Shown here: piece after piece, positions 16,863-25,090 of the stretch
Layout: each line of letters starts with the position of its first letter
Numbering within the stretch: the first letter of the stretch is position 1
Source: Chloroflexota bacterium
Lineage (GTDB): Bacteria > Chloroflexota > UBA11872 > UBA12225
Assembly: GCA_030447525.1 (NCBI GenBank)
Contig: JAUJOR010000001.1
Coordinates: 425,466 to 489,465, forward strand
DNA: 64,000 nt
Reading direction: 5' to 3'
Translations under genes and position numbers: made by a program
Notes under the pieces: generated by a model
What the model saw: only the letters and a program-made list of their open reading frames with translations
Told to the model about the DNA's origin: nothing
Databases searched by the model: none

Positions 16863-18552
16863 GGCCTGTTGCCAAACTCTGGCCGGACCGGCCGAGGTCT
16901 GAGTAGGATGGTGGCTCCCTGTTCGAGGTGGGGCACGATGTTGGGCCGTAAGGAATTCACGCCGAAGCGCTTCTACGAGTTCTCGCTGAAGCGCAGGTCC
17001 CTGAGCGACCACTTGCTGCGGCGCATCGGGCGGCGCTCGACCTCAGCTTTGTGCGGCGGCTGACGGCGCGGTTCCCAGCGCCACACCGGCCGGCCGGGGT
17101 CGATCCGGTGGTGCTGTTCAAGCTGATGCTGCTCGGGTACCTCTACGGCATCACGTCGGAGCGGCGGCTGGCCGAGGAGGCGCGCCTGCACCTGGCCTTC
17201 CGCTGGTTCTTGGGGTACGACCTCGACGAGACGCGCCGGACCACTCGATGCTGTCCAAGGCGCGGGCGCGCTTCGGCCTGCCCGTGTACCAGGCGGGCTT
17301 TCACCGAGGTGGTGGGCAGTGCGAGCGGGCCGGCCTGGTGCGGGGCGACGTCCTCTACGTGGACAGCACGCTGGTCAAGGCCAATGCCAGTCTTGGGTCG
17401 GCCGGCGCGCGGCGCTGCTCACTCAGGCTGCCGAGCGCGAGGCCGGGTACGTCGCGACGGTGTGGCAGGAGAATCCCGTCTCCGATCCCGCGCCGCCAGC
17501 GGCCCCTCCCCGCGAGGGGGAGCAGCCGGCGCCGGACTCGGCCGGTGGCCTCACGGCGGGCGCGGCGGCGCGCGTCGCTGCACGTGGCCGGTCCGGAGGA
17601 CGTGCCCAACGGGGACCAGGGCCGGTGAACGCCTTGGTGACCAGTCGCACCGATCCCGACGCGGGGCTGGTCAAGCGCGAGGGGGTCCCCTACGCCTTCT
17701 ATTACAAGGCGCACGTCGGCGTGGACGGCGGGCGGGCGCGTCTCATCACCGCGCTGGACGTGACCGGGCGAGGTTGCCGACGAGCACCTGCTGGACCGGC
17801 TGCTCAAGGAGCATCGAGGCACGACCGGGCGTACGGTGGCCGAAGTGGTGGCGGATACCAAGTACGGGACTTACGCCAACTACGTGGCGCTGGAGCAGCA
17901 GGGCATCCGGGCGAGCATCCCGCCCCACAGCACCATGAGCGACCGGGGTGACTACTCTGCCGACCGCTTCGTGTACGAGTTCGCCGCCGATCGCTAATCG
18001 CTATCGGTGTCCCACCGGGCGCCTCCTCACCCGCCAGGGCTCCTCGCGCACTGCCGGGGCGGCCGGTGGCCTGATCTACCGCGGGCGGCCGAAGGTCTGC
18101 GGGGCGTGCCCGGTCAAGGCGCAGTGCTGCGGCCCGGCGGCCGCCCGCACCCTCGTGCGCCCGGACGATGGGGACTGCGCGACCGAGTCGTCGCCTATCT
18201 CCGCACGCCACCCGCCAAGCGCAGCCGGCGCGCGCGCGTACTGGGTCGAGACGGCCAACGCCGAACTGAAGGACCGTCACGGGCTGCGGCGGGCGCAGTG
18301 TCGGGGGCGAGACAAGGTGCTGATCCAGGCGCTGGGCGCGCCATCGCGTACGACGTCAAGAAGCTGGCCCAACGGCGCGCCCCAGCCCGGCCATGGGGGT
18401 GGCGCGTTGGGCCCCTCCCCCTTCTCAAGCGGGCCTGTCCCCGGTTCGAGGCTCCGGTCCCGGCTTGGCGGCCGTTCCCGTCGCGTGCACGGGGCGCGCG
18501 TACCCCGCACCGTGCTCCTCCTGACCACCATACCCGACTTTGGCAACAGGCC
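16863..18552 (+). mobile_element. IS1182-like insertion sequence
   Basis: The ends carry a near-perfect inverted repeat: GGGGCCTGTTGCCAAACTC at 16861-16879 and its partner GACTTTGGCAACAGGCCCC at 18536-18554 (18 of 19 match). The direct repeat CCTTGGGG lies at 16857-16864 and 18553-18560, so the target duplication is up to 8 bp and the exact boundary is ambiguous by a few bases; 16863-18552 assumes a 6-bp duplication. The transposase inside has IS1182-family features but is broken. The element landed 12 bp after the stop of the PdxA-family gene. Confidence 0.85.
16938..18400 (+). pseudogene. IS1182-family transposase, multiply frameshifted
   Basis: The homologous reading crosses all three frames: MLGRKEFTPKRFYEFSLK (16938), VDPVVLFKLMLLGYLYGITS (about 17100), GDVLYVDSTLVKANASLGSA (about 17340, with a catalytic Asp), KREGVPYAFYYKAHVGVDGG (about 17670), the block AEVVADTKYGTYANYVALEQ (about 17840), a Cys cluster CGACPVKAQC (about 18100) and YWVETANAELKDRHGLRRAQ (about 18240), the last being the C-terminal Asp/Glu region. 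At least eight single-base shifts are needed. A transposase is not likely to be made unless the shifts are sequence errors. Confidence 0.82.
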
Positions 18553-18721
18553 CCTTGGGGTACCTGCAGGTCAAGACCCAGATCGGGGAAGCCGGATTCG
18601 CTCGCAACAACTCGGTGGAAGCAGCTAGAGGCACAGCCGGGCGGTGCCCCGGGGACTTCCTTTCGCTCGGGGAGCGCAGCGGGCGCAGGACCTCTGGCCG
18701 CCGCCAGGAGGACGCCTGCCT

Positions 18722-19024
18722 CTACCTCTTGCCGGTGAACAGGTACATCACTTGGATAAACATGTACGTGGTGACGCACAACACCAGGGCAAGGGCGATA
18801 AAGAACAGCCCGATCACCGGCGAGCCGGTTGTCCCTACGAGCCAGTAGATCCCCCCGCCGAGGAGGACGACGAGGACGATCAGGGCCAGGATGCGCGTCC
18901 CGGTGATCTGGGCATTGATGGCGGCCAGAAAGGTCTGGCGGGTGCGGCTGGCCCGACGTGCCCGGCGCCCGCCGGGCGTCGCTCCGGGGGCCGGATTGCG
19001 GGGGCTCGGGCTACTGGAGGACAT
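18722..19024 (-). CDS. Small hypothetical membrane protein downstream of yraN
   Basis: A 100-residue protein with a basic Ser/Pro/Arg-rich N-terminus and two transmembrane segments (ILALIVLVVLLGGGIYWLVG and VIGLFFIALALVLCVTTYMF). It overlaps the end of the yraN-like gene by 14 bp, so it is the last gene of the rpsP operon. I do not recognise a family. The IS element lies about 170 bp beyond its stop. Confidence 0.65.
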   Translation of the reverse strand: MSSSSPSPRNPAPGATPGGRRARRASRTRQTFLAAINAQITGTRILALIVLVVLLGGGIYWLVGTTGSPVIGLFFIALALVLCVTTYMFIQVMYLFTGKR

Positions 19025-19373
19025 GTTTGTAGTGCTCTAAGCGGGTGATGCGCCCCTGGGCCACCACGATGGCGATGAGATCGATGCGCCACTGGGCGCA
19101 GGCCGCGGCGTGCGCCGTGAGGTAGGCGAGGGCGCAGCGGGTCATGCGCCTGGCCTTGCTAGAGGTTATCGACTCCTCGGGAGTGCCGAAGCGGTCGCTC
19201 GACCGTGTGCGCACCTCCACGAAGACCAGCGTCTCGCCGTCGCGCCCGATGACGTCGATCTCGCCGTAGGGACAGCGGTAGTTGCGGGCAATGATGGCGC
19301 AGCCGGTCCTCTCCAAGTAGCGGGCGGCGGCCGCCTCGCCCAGGCCGGCGAGGGCCTGGCGTGCCGTGCTCAT
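19011..19373 (-). CDS. YraN/UPF0102 family endonuclease-like protein
   Basis: A 120-residue protein with the UPF0102 pattern: GLGEAAAARYLERTGCAIIARNYR, then GEIDVIGRDGETLVFVEVRTR, the acidic/QxK-like active-site layout of a PD-(D/E)XK nuclease fold. Its cellular role is not established. The start overlaps the rnhB stop by 4 bp, and it follows rnhB as in many bacteria. Confidence 0.88.
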   Translation of the reverse strand: MSTARQALAGLGEAAAARYLERTGCAIIARNYRCPYGEIDVIGRDGETLVFVEVRTRSSDRFGTPEESITSSKARRMTRCALAYLTAHAAACAQWRIDLIAIVVAQGRITRLEHYKHVLQ

Positions 19374-20188
19374 GGCCCTCGGTCAGGGGCCGGGAGGGCA
19401 CCGGCGACGTGGTCGTGCAGGCCCAGGAGGTACTTCATCGGGGCAAAGCTACGCCGGTGCAGGGGGGTAAGCCCGCCGGCACGCAAGCCCTGTAGGTGGG
19501 CAGGCGTCCCATAGCCCTTGTTGCTGGCCAGGGCCAGATGGGGGAGTAGGGCGTGGCGCCGGCACATCTCGGCGTCCCGCGCCACTTTAGCAACGATGGA
19601 AGCGGCGGCGATAGCCAGGCAGGTGCGGTCGCCGCCGATGACGGGCTGGTGGGGCCAGGGGAGACCGGCCAGGGATACGGCGTCGGTGAGGACGAAGTCC
19701 GGCATCACGGCGTCCCCGCACAGGCGCGTTGTGCCCCCCTGGAGTGCCTCGCCGGCGGCGCCAGGGGTACCGGAGAGGCGCTCCAGGGCGGCGCGCATTG
19801 CCCAACGGGTGGCCCCCAGGATGTTCAGGCGGTCAATCATGGGCGCCTCCGCCCAGGCGATAGTTACGCCGAGGGCCAGGTCCAGGATGTCGGCCGCCAG
19901 GCGCTCCCGCCGTGTCGGGGTTAGGCGCTTGGAATCGGTGACCTCGGCCAGGAGCGTGCGGTCGGCGTAGCACTCCGGCGGCAGGATCACGGCAGCGACG
20001 TAGACCGGCCCGGCCCAGCAGCCCCGCCCTACCTCGTCGAGACCGGCGATACGCCTGTATCCCGCCCCCTGGAGAGCGTCCTCTGCATCGAGCGAGACGA
20101 TGGCCCAGGGCGGCGCCTGGCCGGGGCGGTCAGGCGCCGCCAGCGTAACTCCCCCGGCGCTGCCGCGGACGGCACCGCGACGGGCCAT
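19370..20188 (-). CDS. rnhB: Ribonuclease HII
   Basis: Removes ribonucleotides and RNA primers from RNA-DNA hybrids. Motif I is IAGLDEVGRGCWAGPVYVAA with two acidic residues; VTDSKRLTPTRRE follows, with the remaining acidic residues in PDFVLTDAVSL and AAASIVAKVARDAEM. At 272 residues it is longer than average owing to an N-terminal lead (about 40 residues) and a C-terminal tail. It is placed between rplS and the yraN-like gene. Confidence 0.93.
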   Translation of the reverse strand: MARRGAVRGSAGGVTLAAPDRPGQAPPWAIVSLDAEDALQGAGYRRIAGLDEVGRGCWAGPVYVAAVILPPECYADRTLLAEVTDSKRLTPTRRERLAADILDLALGVTIAWAEAPMIDRLNILGATRWAMRAALERLSGTPGAAGEALQGGTTRLCGDAVMPDFVLTDAVSLAGLPWPHQPVIGGDRTCLAIAAASIVAKVARDAEMCRRHALLPHLALASNKGYGTPAHLQGLRAGGLTPLHRRSFAPMKYLLGLHDHVAGALPAPDRGP

Positions 20189-20197
20189 GCCCCTGGG

Positions 20198-20557
20198 CTA
20201 GCGGAAACCGCGATCTCGGATACGGGCAGCCTTGCCTACGAGGCCACGCAGATAGTAAAGCTGAGCGCGACGTACCTTGCCGCGGCGTAGGACTTCTATC
20301 CTGTCAATCTGTGGGGAGTGCAGCAGGAACGTGCGCTCCAGGCCAATCCCGTGCGAGATCTTGCGCACGGTGAAGTTCGTTTGATTGGCGCCGCCGCGGC
20401 CCCCACGCCGGCGCATACACACCCCTTCAAAGGCCTGGATGCGCTCCCGGGTCCCCTCAGTCACCTTGACGTGAATGCGTACCGTATCGCCCACCCCAAA
20501 CTGGGGGAGATCCGTCTTCAGGCGCTCACGATTCAGCTCGTCGATGATGTTGGCCAT
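20198..20557 (-). CDS. rplS: 50S ribosomal protein bL19
   Basis: A 119-residue ribosomal protein at the subunit interface. The sequence has [20 protein letters not shown] and [20 protein letters not shown], followed by [20 protein letters not shown], all bL19 signatures. Its start overlaps the end of trmD by 25 bp, which suggests translational coupling in the rpsP-trmD-rplS operon. Confidence 0.97.
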   Translation of the reverse strand: MANIIDELNRERLKTDLPQFGVGDTVRIHVKVTEGTRERIQAFEGVCMRRRGGRGGANQTNFTVRKISHGIGLERTFLLHSPQIDRIEVLRRGKVRRAQLYYLRGLVGKAARIRDRGFR

Positions 20558-21276
20558 GGATCGTCACTTTCTGACTTGAGTATATCAGCCGCCCTTGTCT
20601 CGGCCGCCCCTTGTACCAGATCAGGGCGTCGGGCGCGGGTGCGGCTCAGGGCCTGCTCGTGGCGCCAGCGGGCGATCGCGGCGTGATTGCCGGACAGGAG
20701 TATGTCAGGCACACGCCACCCCCGGAACTCGACCGGCCGGGTGTACTGGGGGTACTCCAACAGCCCGGCGCTATGAGACTCTTCAACCGTCGAGTGGGGC
20801 GATCCAAGAGCCCCGGGAAGGAGCCGCGCCACGGCGTCGATGACGACCATTGCCGGTAGCTCCCCCCCGCTCAGGACGTAGTCGCCAATCGAGAGCTCGC
20901 GATCGACGGCGTGCTGGCGCACCCGCTCGTCGATGCCCTCGTAGTGGCCGCAGACGAGGATGAGATGCGATCGGCCGGCCAGATCGGCGGCAATGCCCTG
21001 TCGGAAGACCTCCCCCTGCGGAGTCATCAGCACGACGTACCCCGTCTCGCTTCGCAGGCTCTCGATAGCGGCGAACAAAGGCTCCGGCTTGAGCACCATC
21101 CCTGCCCCGCCCCCGTAGGGGGCGTCATCCACCGTGCGATGGCGGTCGGTCGTCCACCGGCGCAAGTTGTGGAGCGTGATCTCTACCACTCCGGCGGCGC
21201 GCGCGCGACCGACGATGCTCTCGTCGAACGGGCCGCTGAACATGCCGGGAAAAAGGGTAAGGACGTCGATACGCAT
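20533..21276 (-). CDS. trmD: tRNA (guanine37-N1)-methyltransferase
   Basis: TrmD methylates G37 of tRNAs with G36, preventing frameshifts. The start ATG at 21276 gives [20 protein letters not shown], the family N-terminus; the frame upstream to 21363 is extra. SAM-binding knot elements are [13 protein letters not shown] and [15 protein letters not shown], with [18 protein letters not shown]. At 247 residues it is normal. The C-terminal part overlaps rplS. Confidence 0.95.
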   Translation of the reverse strand: MRIDVLTLFPGMFSGPFDESIVGRARAAGVVEITLHNLRRWTTDRHRTVDDAPYGGGAGMVLKPEPLFAAIESLRSETGYVVLMTPQGEVFRQGIAADLAGRSHLILVCGHYEGIDERVRQHAVDRELSIGDYVLSGGELPAMVVIDAVARLLPGALGSPHSTVEESHSAGLLEYPQYTRPVEFRGWRVPDILLSGNHAAIARWRHEQALSRTRARRPDLVQGAAETRAADILKSESDDPWPTSSTS

Positions 21277-21506
21277 CAGGGGAGGGCGGTGGCGCGGGTA
21301 CGACGGCTCATCGACGGCGGCTCGTCCAGGGAGGCTGAGGGCACCGAAGACAACGTGCCCCATCCACTCAACCAGCGCCTGATCCGCTGCGCTCAGCCTA
21401 CATTACAGGCGGGAGGGCAGCCAGAATGCCTCAAACGTTTCAAGGATGTGCCCCATGCCCCGCTGGCTGATGCCTCAGGGCTTGGCGCGCCGGACCGGGG
21501 ACGACG

Positions 21507-22295
21507 TCATTCCCGATCGGGGCCGCTCTCCGGAGGCGCCGGGGTCAGGTCGAGGAGGCCGGGCAGGAGGGAGACGAGCATCGTGCCGGCCGCGATGTCC
21601 ACCGCTTGAACTACCTCCTTGATGGCCGGCAGGAGCACTTCCCCCCGCGGGCCGTGGACGATGTAGACGTCGTTGCTCCCCGTTTGCAGCACCTCGGTGA
21701 CTGTCCCCAGCTCATCGCCATCTGTGCTACGGACGCTCAAGCCGACGATCTGGTGCACGAAGTACTCCCCTGGGGGAAGGGGAACGGCCTCGCTCTCGGG
21801 GACGTAGAGATAGCTCCCGATCAGCCTGCGCGCGGCTTCTCGACTGGTCAGCCCATGCAGACGGAGGATCAGCCCGTTGCGGTAGAGGCGGCGGTGGATC
21901 ACGGTGGCCGGCTCAAGGCTCTCGCCGACAAGTATTCGGCGTAGCTCCCGAAAGCGCTCCGGGAAGCGACCCAGGGGCTGCACGCGGATCTCTCCAGAGG
22001 CCCCGAACATCCCCATCACGCGTCCCACCGCAATCCGCCCTTGAAGGAGGGCGTTGTCGGCCGCTGCCCCCTGAACGTCAGCCGGTGGCTCCTGGGGGAG
22101 AGCGGCCCCCGCCGGTGCGAGCGAGATGGACGAGCCGTCCAGCGGGGAGGCGTCGTCTGGGCGCCAGGGGTCAGCCGAGGGGGCATCCTCCCCGCGCCGC
22201 AGCGCTGCCGGTGGTGCCGGTGGTGCCGGTGGTGCCGGTGGTGCCGGTGGTGCGGGGATAGGGTCGTAAGATGCCGATCTCTGCGGCCCCGGCAT
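21507..22295 (-). CDS. rimM: Ribosome maturation factor RimM with extended N-terminus
   Basis: RimM binds uS19 and assists 30S assembly. The RimM domain starts at LQGRIAVGRVMGMFGASGEI, has RFRELRRILVG and the PRC-barrel region (YFVHQIVGLSVRS, LGTVTEVLQTGSNDVYIV), and ends with an acidic tail. No start codon is closer than the ATG at 22295, so the protein has about 90 extra N-terminal residues, including five Ala-Pro-Pro units encoded by a 9-bp tandem repeat at 22207-22251. It lies between khpA and trmD, the usual order. Confidence 0.88.
   Translation of the reverse strand: MPGPQRSASYDPIPAPPAPPAPPAPPAPPAALRRGEDAPSADPWRPDDASPLDGSSISLAPAGAALPQEPPADVQGAAADNALLQGRIAVGRVMGMFGASGEIRVQPLGRFPERFRELRRILVGESLEPATVIHRRLYRNGLILRLHGLTSREAARRLIGSYLYVPESEAVPLPPGEYFVHQIVGLSVRSTDGDELGTVTEVLQTGSNDVYIVHGPRGEVLLPAIKEVVQAVDIAAGTMLVSLLPGLLDLTPAPPESGPDRE
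22207..22251. repeat. 9-bp tandem repeat (5 units) in rimM
   Basis: The unit GCCGGTGGT occurs five times in a row on the plus strand and encodes Ala-Pro-Pro on the minus strand. The repeat lies in the predicted extended N-terminus of RimM. Slippage would change the protein by whole codons. Confidence 0.85.
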
Positions 22296-22426
22296 GGCGT
22301 TCGACCCAGAGACTCGGCGTCGCGTCCGCAGTCGCAGCTGGGACGGTTTCCTGGGCGTGGCCGGGGGCGCGGAGGCGCTGCCAGGACGGCCGAGGCGCTC
22401 GACCGCCTCGAGGCGGTCAAGCGGGT

Positions 22427-22654
22427 CTAGGCGATCTCCAGCACCGCCCGCCGCTGCTGCCGGCTCGCGGCCACCCGCAGGAGGACGCGGAGTGCCTTGG
22501 CGACTCGCCCCTCGCGGCCGATCACCTTCCCGGTGTCCTCCGGCGCGACGGTCAGCTCCAGAATCGTCGTGCGGCCGACGTCGCGCTGGACGACCTGCAC
22601 AGCGTCCGGCTCGTCTACCAGCGAACGGGCGATGTACTCCACAAGAGGTTTCAT
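22427..22654 (-). CDS. khpA: KH-domain RNA-binding protein KhpA
   Basis: A 75-residue KH-domain protein. LVEYIARSLVDEPDAVQV and LELTVAPEDTGKVIGREGRV contain the GxxG loop (IGREG) that contacts RNA. KhpA pairs with KhpB in several bacteria. Its place between rpsP and rimM is conserved in many Gram-positive and Chloroflexota genomes. Confidence 0.93.
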   Translation of the reverse strand: MKPLVEYIARSLVDEPDAVQVVQRDVGRTTILELTVAPEDTGKVIGREGRVAKALRVLLRVAASRQQRRAVLEIA

Positions 22655-22712
22655 GGCTACGAAAGACAGGTGAGACAGGTGAATGAATCAAGCGTAATGG
22701 CCACCTACACGG

Positions 22713-23042
22713 TCACGACAACGTACCCGGGCCGGCCGAAACCTGGTCCCCGCCTGCCCCAGCGGCGAGCTTGCGCGTGCGCTTCTCCGCCAGGCGGGCC
22801 TCTTCGTGGGCCTTGAGGATACCTGCGTGACGCAGCAGAATGCGCACCCGCTCCGTCGGCTGGGCGCCGTTTCGTAACCAGCGCACGGCTCGCTCGACGT
22901 CGATGCGCACGGTGGATGGATTGGTCATTGGATCGTAGTAGCCAAGGATCTCCACGTGGCGCCCATCACGGGGGGCCTGAGAGTCGGCCACGACCACGCG
23001 GTAGCTGGGACGCTTCTTGGCCCCCGTCCGCGTCAAACGCAT
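22713..23042 (-). CDS. rpsP: 30S ribosomal protein bS16
   Basis: A 109-residue protein needed for 30S assembly. Start ATG 23042 gives MRLTRTGAKKRPSYRVVVAD, the universal bS16 N-terminus; the open frame above is spurious. GYYDPMTNPSTVRIDVERA and WLRNGAQPTERVRILLRHAG follow. The basic/Gly C-terminal tail is longer than in some homologues. It is the first gene of the rpsP-khpA-rimM-trmD-rplS-rnhB-yraN operon. Confidence 0.96.
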   Translation of the reverse strand: MRLTRTGAKKRPSYRVVVADSQAPRDGRHVEILGYYDPMTNPSTVRIDVERAVRWLRNGAQPTERVRILLRHAGILKAHEEARLAEKRTRKLAAGAGGDQVSAGPGTLS

Positions 23043-23178
23043 TCGCAGCAAGAGTCTACTCCTCTTCCCCTGTGCCCGGAATCGACCCCACCGGCGGGGA
23101 TGCCGCCGGGACGCCGCCAAGACGCCGACGCCCCAGGCGCCGGCCAGGGCCGGGCGCCCTGACAAGACCGATTGAGGA

Positions 23179-23207
23179 TTCTACCCCACACGCTTCCAGG
23201 GAGCAAT
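23179..23207 (-). promoter_or_regulatory. Promoter candidate for the rpsP operon
   Basis: On the minus strand, TAGAAT (23179-23184) is preceded 17 nt upstream by TTGCTC (23202-23207). The leader to the rpsP ATG would be about 130 nt. Only the TTG triplet matches at -35, so this is a moderate candidate. Confidence 0.4.
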
Positions 23208-23258
23208 CGTCTCCCGCGATCACGCGATCAGGAGAGGGACCGGACTGCAGGGCGCGGA

Positions 23259-23504
23259 TTAGAGGGATGGGAGGTGCAGAAACTCGGCCATGACGGCATA
23301 GAGCTGCTGCCGCTGGGCCGGATCGGCCACCTGAATGCCATAGTGGTTGATCAGGAGGGTGGATTGATCGACCCACGCCTGCCAGCACTCCGGACAGACG
23401 TGTTGTTGCACGGTCTGCCCGCGTGTCCCGGTCAGCGGGGGCGCTGCCATTGGGGTAGCCTGCCGGCCGCAACGCGAGCAGGTGATCTGCGCCGTGGGTG
23501 TCAT
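23259..23504 (-). CDS. YggX-like Fe(II)-trafficking protein with N-terminal zinc ribbon
   Basis: An 81-residue protein. The C-terminal half, WQAWVDQSTLLINHYGIQVA then RQQLYAVMAEFLHL, matches YggX, a small protein that limits oxidative damage to iron-sulfur clusters. The N-terminal half has two Cys pairs (CSRCG, and CPEC), a zinc-ribbon-like pattern absent in E. coli YggX. The start has GGGGAG 8 nt upstream. It is divergent from the next plus-strand gene, with tandem repeats in the gap. Confidence 0.7.
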   Translation of the reverse strand: MTPTAQITCSRCGRQATPMAAPPLTGTRGQTVQQHVCPECWQAWVDQSTLLINHYGIQVADPAQRQQLYAVMAEFLHLPSL

Positions 23505-23529
23505 GGGAAGGACTCCCCTTTTCAGCCTA

Positions 23530-23558
23530 ATTGTAGTGGCCCTGTTGTAGCGGCCCTG
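23530..23558. promoter_or_regulatory. Tandem 14-bp repeat and -10 between divergent genes
   Basis: TTGTAGTGGCCCTG (23531-23544) is followed directly by TTGTAGCGGCCCTG (23545-23558). On the minus strand TACAAT (23530-23535) is a likely -10 for the YggX-like gene, about 26 nt from its ATG. The duplicated sequence could be an operator or simple duplication. Confidence 0.45.
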
Positions 23559-23580
23559 GGCGACTGGTTACCATGCCCGC

Positions 23581-24186
23581 ATGGCGGGATCAGATCGCCA
23601 GGGTGAAGACGCGGCGTCCCTGGGGACAGCCCCGGGGCGTGCGGTCCTGCCCCCAGGGACGCCGCAGGACCCTGCCCGGCGCGCGGCCCAGGCCATTGCC
23701 CGGGCCCTCCGGGATGCCCCGTTCGAGACTCAGCAGGGGGGCGACCTGTTCTTGCGCACGGCCGCCGAGCGGGCCATCCGGGGGGCGTTGGGGGAGCAGA
23801 CGCGAGTGTGGATGGTTGGCCGTGACGGCCCCCAGGTGGGTGCGGTGTCTTTTCTAGGGGCGCGCTTTGCCCCCGACCTGTTGGTGGAGACACAGGACGG
23901 GTCGCGCGTGGCGGTCACGGTTACCCTGCTCCGTGGCGGCGCCACGCCCGTTGCCGGAGCGCTGGCCACCGGGCTGGCCCTGGCCTCCTCCCGGCGCTAT
24001 GGGGCCGTGGTGGCCTTTCTGCTCGACCGGCGACTGGGGAAGCGCGACCCTTTCGCCGATCTGGCGGGGGAAGCGACACCGGTGCAGGGCCTCAATGCCG
24101 GCGAGCAGAGCTTCGTCGACCGCTTGTGGCAGTACCACGGCGTGCGGGTAGAGGTGCGCCGCCAGGATCCTTTCGGGTGGAGCTGA
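23581..24186 (+). CDS. Hypothetical protein of unknown function
   Basis: A 201-residue soluble protein I do not recognise. The first 50 residues are Gly/Pro/Ala-rich. The rest alternates helix and strand: FETQQGGDLFLRTAAERAIR, then GRDGPQVGAVSFLGARFAP, DLLVETQDGSRVAVTVTLLR, then a helix with ALATGLALASSRRYGAVVAF. The VETQDGSRVAV and AVVAFLLDRRLGKRDPF segments hint at a nuclease- or receiver-like alpha/beta fold, but no catalytic set is clear. It is divergent from the YggX-like gene. Confidence 0.6.
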   Translation: MAGSDRQGEDAASLGTAPGRAVLPPGTPQDPARRAAQAIARALRDAPFETQQGGDLFLRTAAERAIRGALGEQTRVWMVGRDGPQVGAVSFLGARFAPDLLVETQDGSRVAVTVTLLRGGATPVAGALATGLALASSRRYGAVVAFLLDRRLGKRDPFADLAGEATPVQGLNAGEQSFVDRLWQYHGVRVEVRRQDPFGWS

Positions 24187-24264
24187 CCTACGATCGGCAT
24201 CGGGGCCGGCCGTTTGCCTGACGCCCCTCATGCCTCGCTGGCCACGGACGTGTGACTACCTGCC

Positions 24265-24292
24265 GGCGCAGCGAAGGATCCTTCGCTGCGCC
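24265..24292. terminator. 28-bp palindrome between convergent genes
   Basis: A perfect palindrome centred on GGATCC (arms GGCGCAGCGAAGG and its complement) lies between the end of the 201-residue protein gene and the end of the receiver-protein gene. It could act as a bidirectional terminator, though no T-run follows. The GCGAAGGATCCTTCGC core also resembles a dispersed sequence seen in many bacterial genomes. Confidence 0.5.
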
Positions 24293-24315
24293 CAGCACCT
24301 GCCCTGAGCCCCGCC

Positions 24316-24774
24316 TCACATGCCGCTGGCCGTCGCGGTGCGCTCCGCTCGCGGTGGACCCCCGCAGACCGCACGTGCGATCTCGATAAGCTCGAGCGGG
24401 CTGAAGGGCTTGGCCCTGAAGGTGTCTGCCCCGGCCGCTTCAGCACGGGCCTGCTCTTCAAGCGTGGCATGTCCGCTGATGACTACCACCTTGCAGTCCC
24501 TCGTCAAACGGTGCTCCTTGAGGCGAATGCAGGCCCTTACCCCGTTGCCGGCGCTGAGCTCGCTGTCGATCACTACCAGGGCCGGCCGGCTGATCAAGGC
24601 CAGAGCCACGGCGCCGTCCTCGGTCGCTTCCTCGTGCACGAGGTAGGTATCGTTCTGGAACGTATCGCAGAGGAGCCGCCGAATGTCCCCGTCCCCCGAT
24701 GCCACGAGCACAGCGTGCGTCCCACCCGGGCGGGGCTGGAGATCGATCTTAGGCTTGCGTGTTGCCTCGGCCAT
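24316..24774 (-). CDS. Single-domain response regulator (receiver only)
   Basis: A 152-residue protein with one CheY-like receiver domain. VLVASGDGDIRRLLCDTF holds the acidic pair, LVVIDSELSAGNGVRA the phospho-acceptor Asp, VVVISGHATLEE the Thr/Ser region (Ser here), and FRAKPFSPLELIEI the conserved Lys. There is no output domain, so it signals by protein contact. No histidine kinase is adjacent. The leader-like 95-residue gene lies 28 bp upstream, and the two are likely co-transcribed. Confidence 0.87.
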   Translation of the reverse strand: MAEATRKPKIDLQPRPGGTHAVLVASGDGDIRRLLCDTFQNDTYLVHEEATEDGAVALALISRPALVVIDSELSAGNGVRACIRLKEHRLTRDCKVVVISGHATLEEQARAEAAGADTFRAKPFSPLELIEIARAVCGGPPRAERTATASGM

Positions 24775-24802
24775 CTTTGCTGCACGTCCCGCAGACGAGC
24801 GT

Positions 24803-25090
24803 CTAGCCTACAATCGCGTCCCCGGGGGGCGCCGTATGCTGCGCCGCCGGGGATTGCACCGTCCGGCGCAGGCGCTCGACGCCGCGGGCGAACTCTACCA
24901 GGCTCTGGCCGCGAATGGCCTCCAGGGCTCGCCGATCAGCGGCCGAGAGGCGAACATGCCTCGGCCTCACCGGCAAGCGCTCCACGGCCCGGAGGGCGCG
25001 CTCACGATCGCGCAAAAGCTGGTCGCAGAACCGCTGATCAATGATAGCGGCCCCGACGACAAGCTGCACGGCCTCTATGTTCAGGCTCAC
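24803..25090 (-). CDS. Small protein resembling Os1348/NHLP-type RiPP leader domain
   Basis: A 95-residue protein beginning MSLNIEAVQLVVGAAIIDQRFC and continuing CDQLLRDRERALRAV, RLSAADRRALEAIRGQSLVEFA. The pattern (short helix, VxxxIxDxxFxxxLxxDxxxAL, then LSxxxxxAL) is like the leader or stand-alone helical domain of Os1348/Franean1_4349-type RiPP precursors. The C-terminus has no Cys-rich or Gly-rich core, only a Pro/Ala/Gln tail. It starts with GTG after AGGAGAGG. Function is unknown; resemblance is from pattern only. Confidence 0.5.
   Translation of the reverse strand: MSLNIEAVQLVVGAAIIDQRFCDQLLRDRERALRAVERLPVRPRHVRLSAADRRALEAIRGQSLVEFARGVERLRRTVQSPAAQHTAPPGDAIVG

Noticed and set aside
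22296..22691. Long N-terminal extension of the rimM frame overlapping khpA
   Set aside because: This part lies in another frame over the well-supported khpA gene and its flank, and is low-complexity; the rimM start is placed at 22295.
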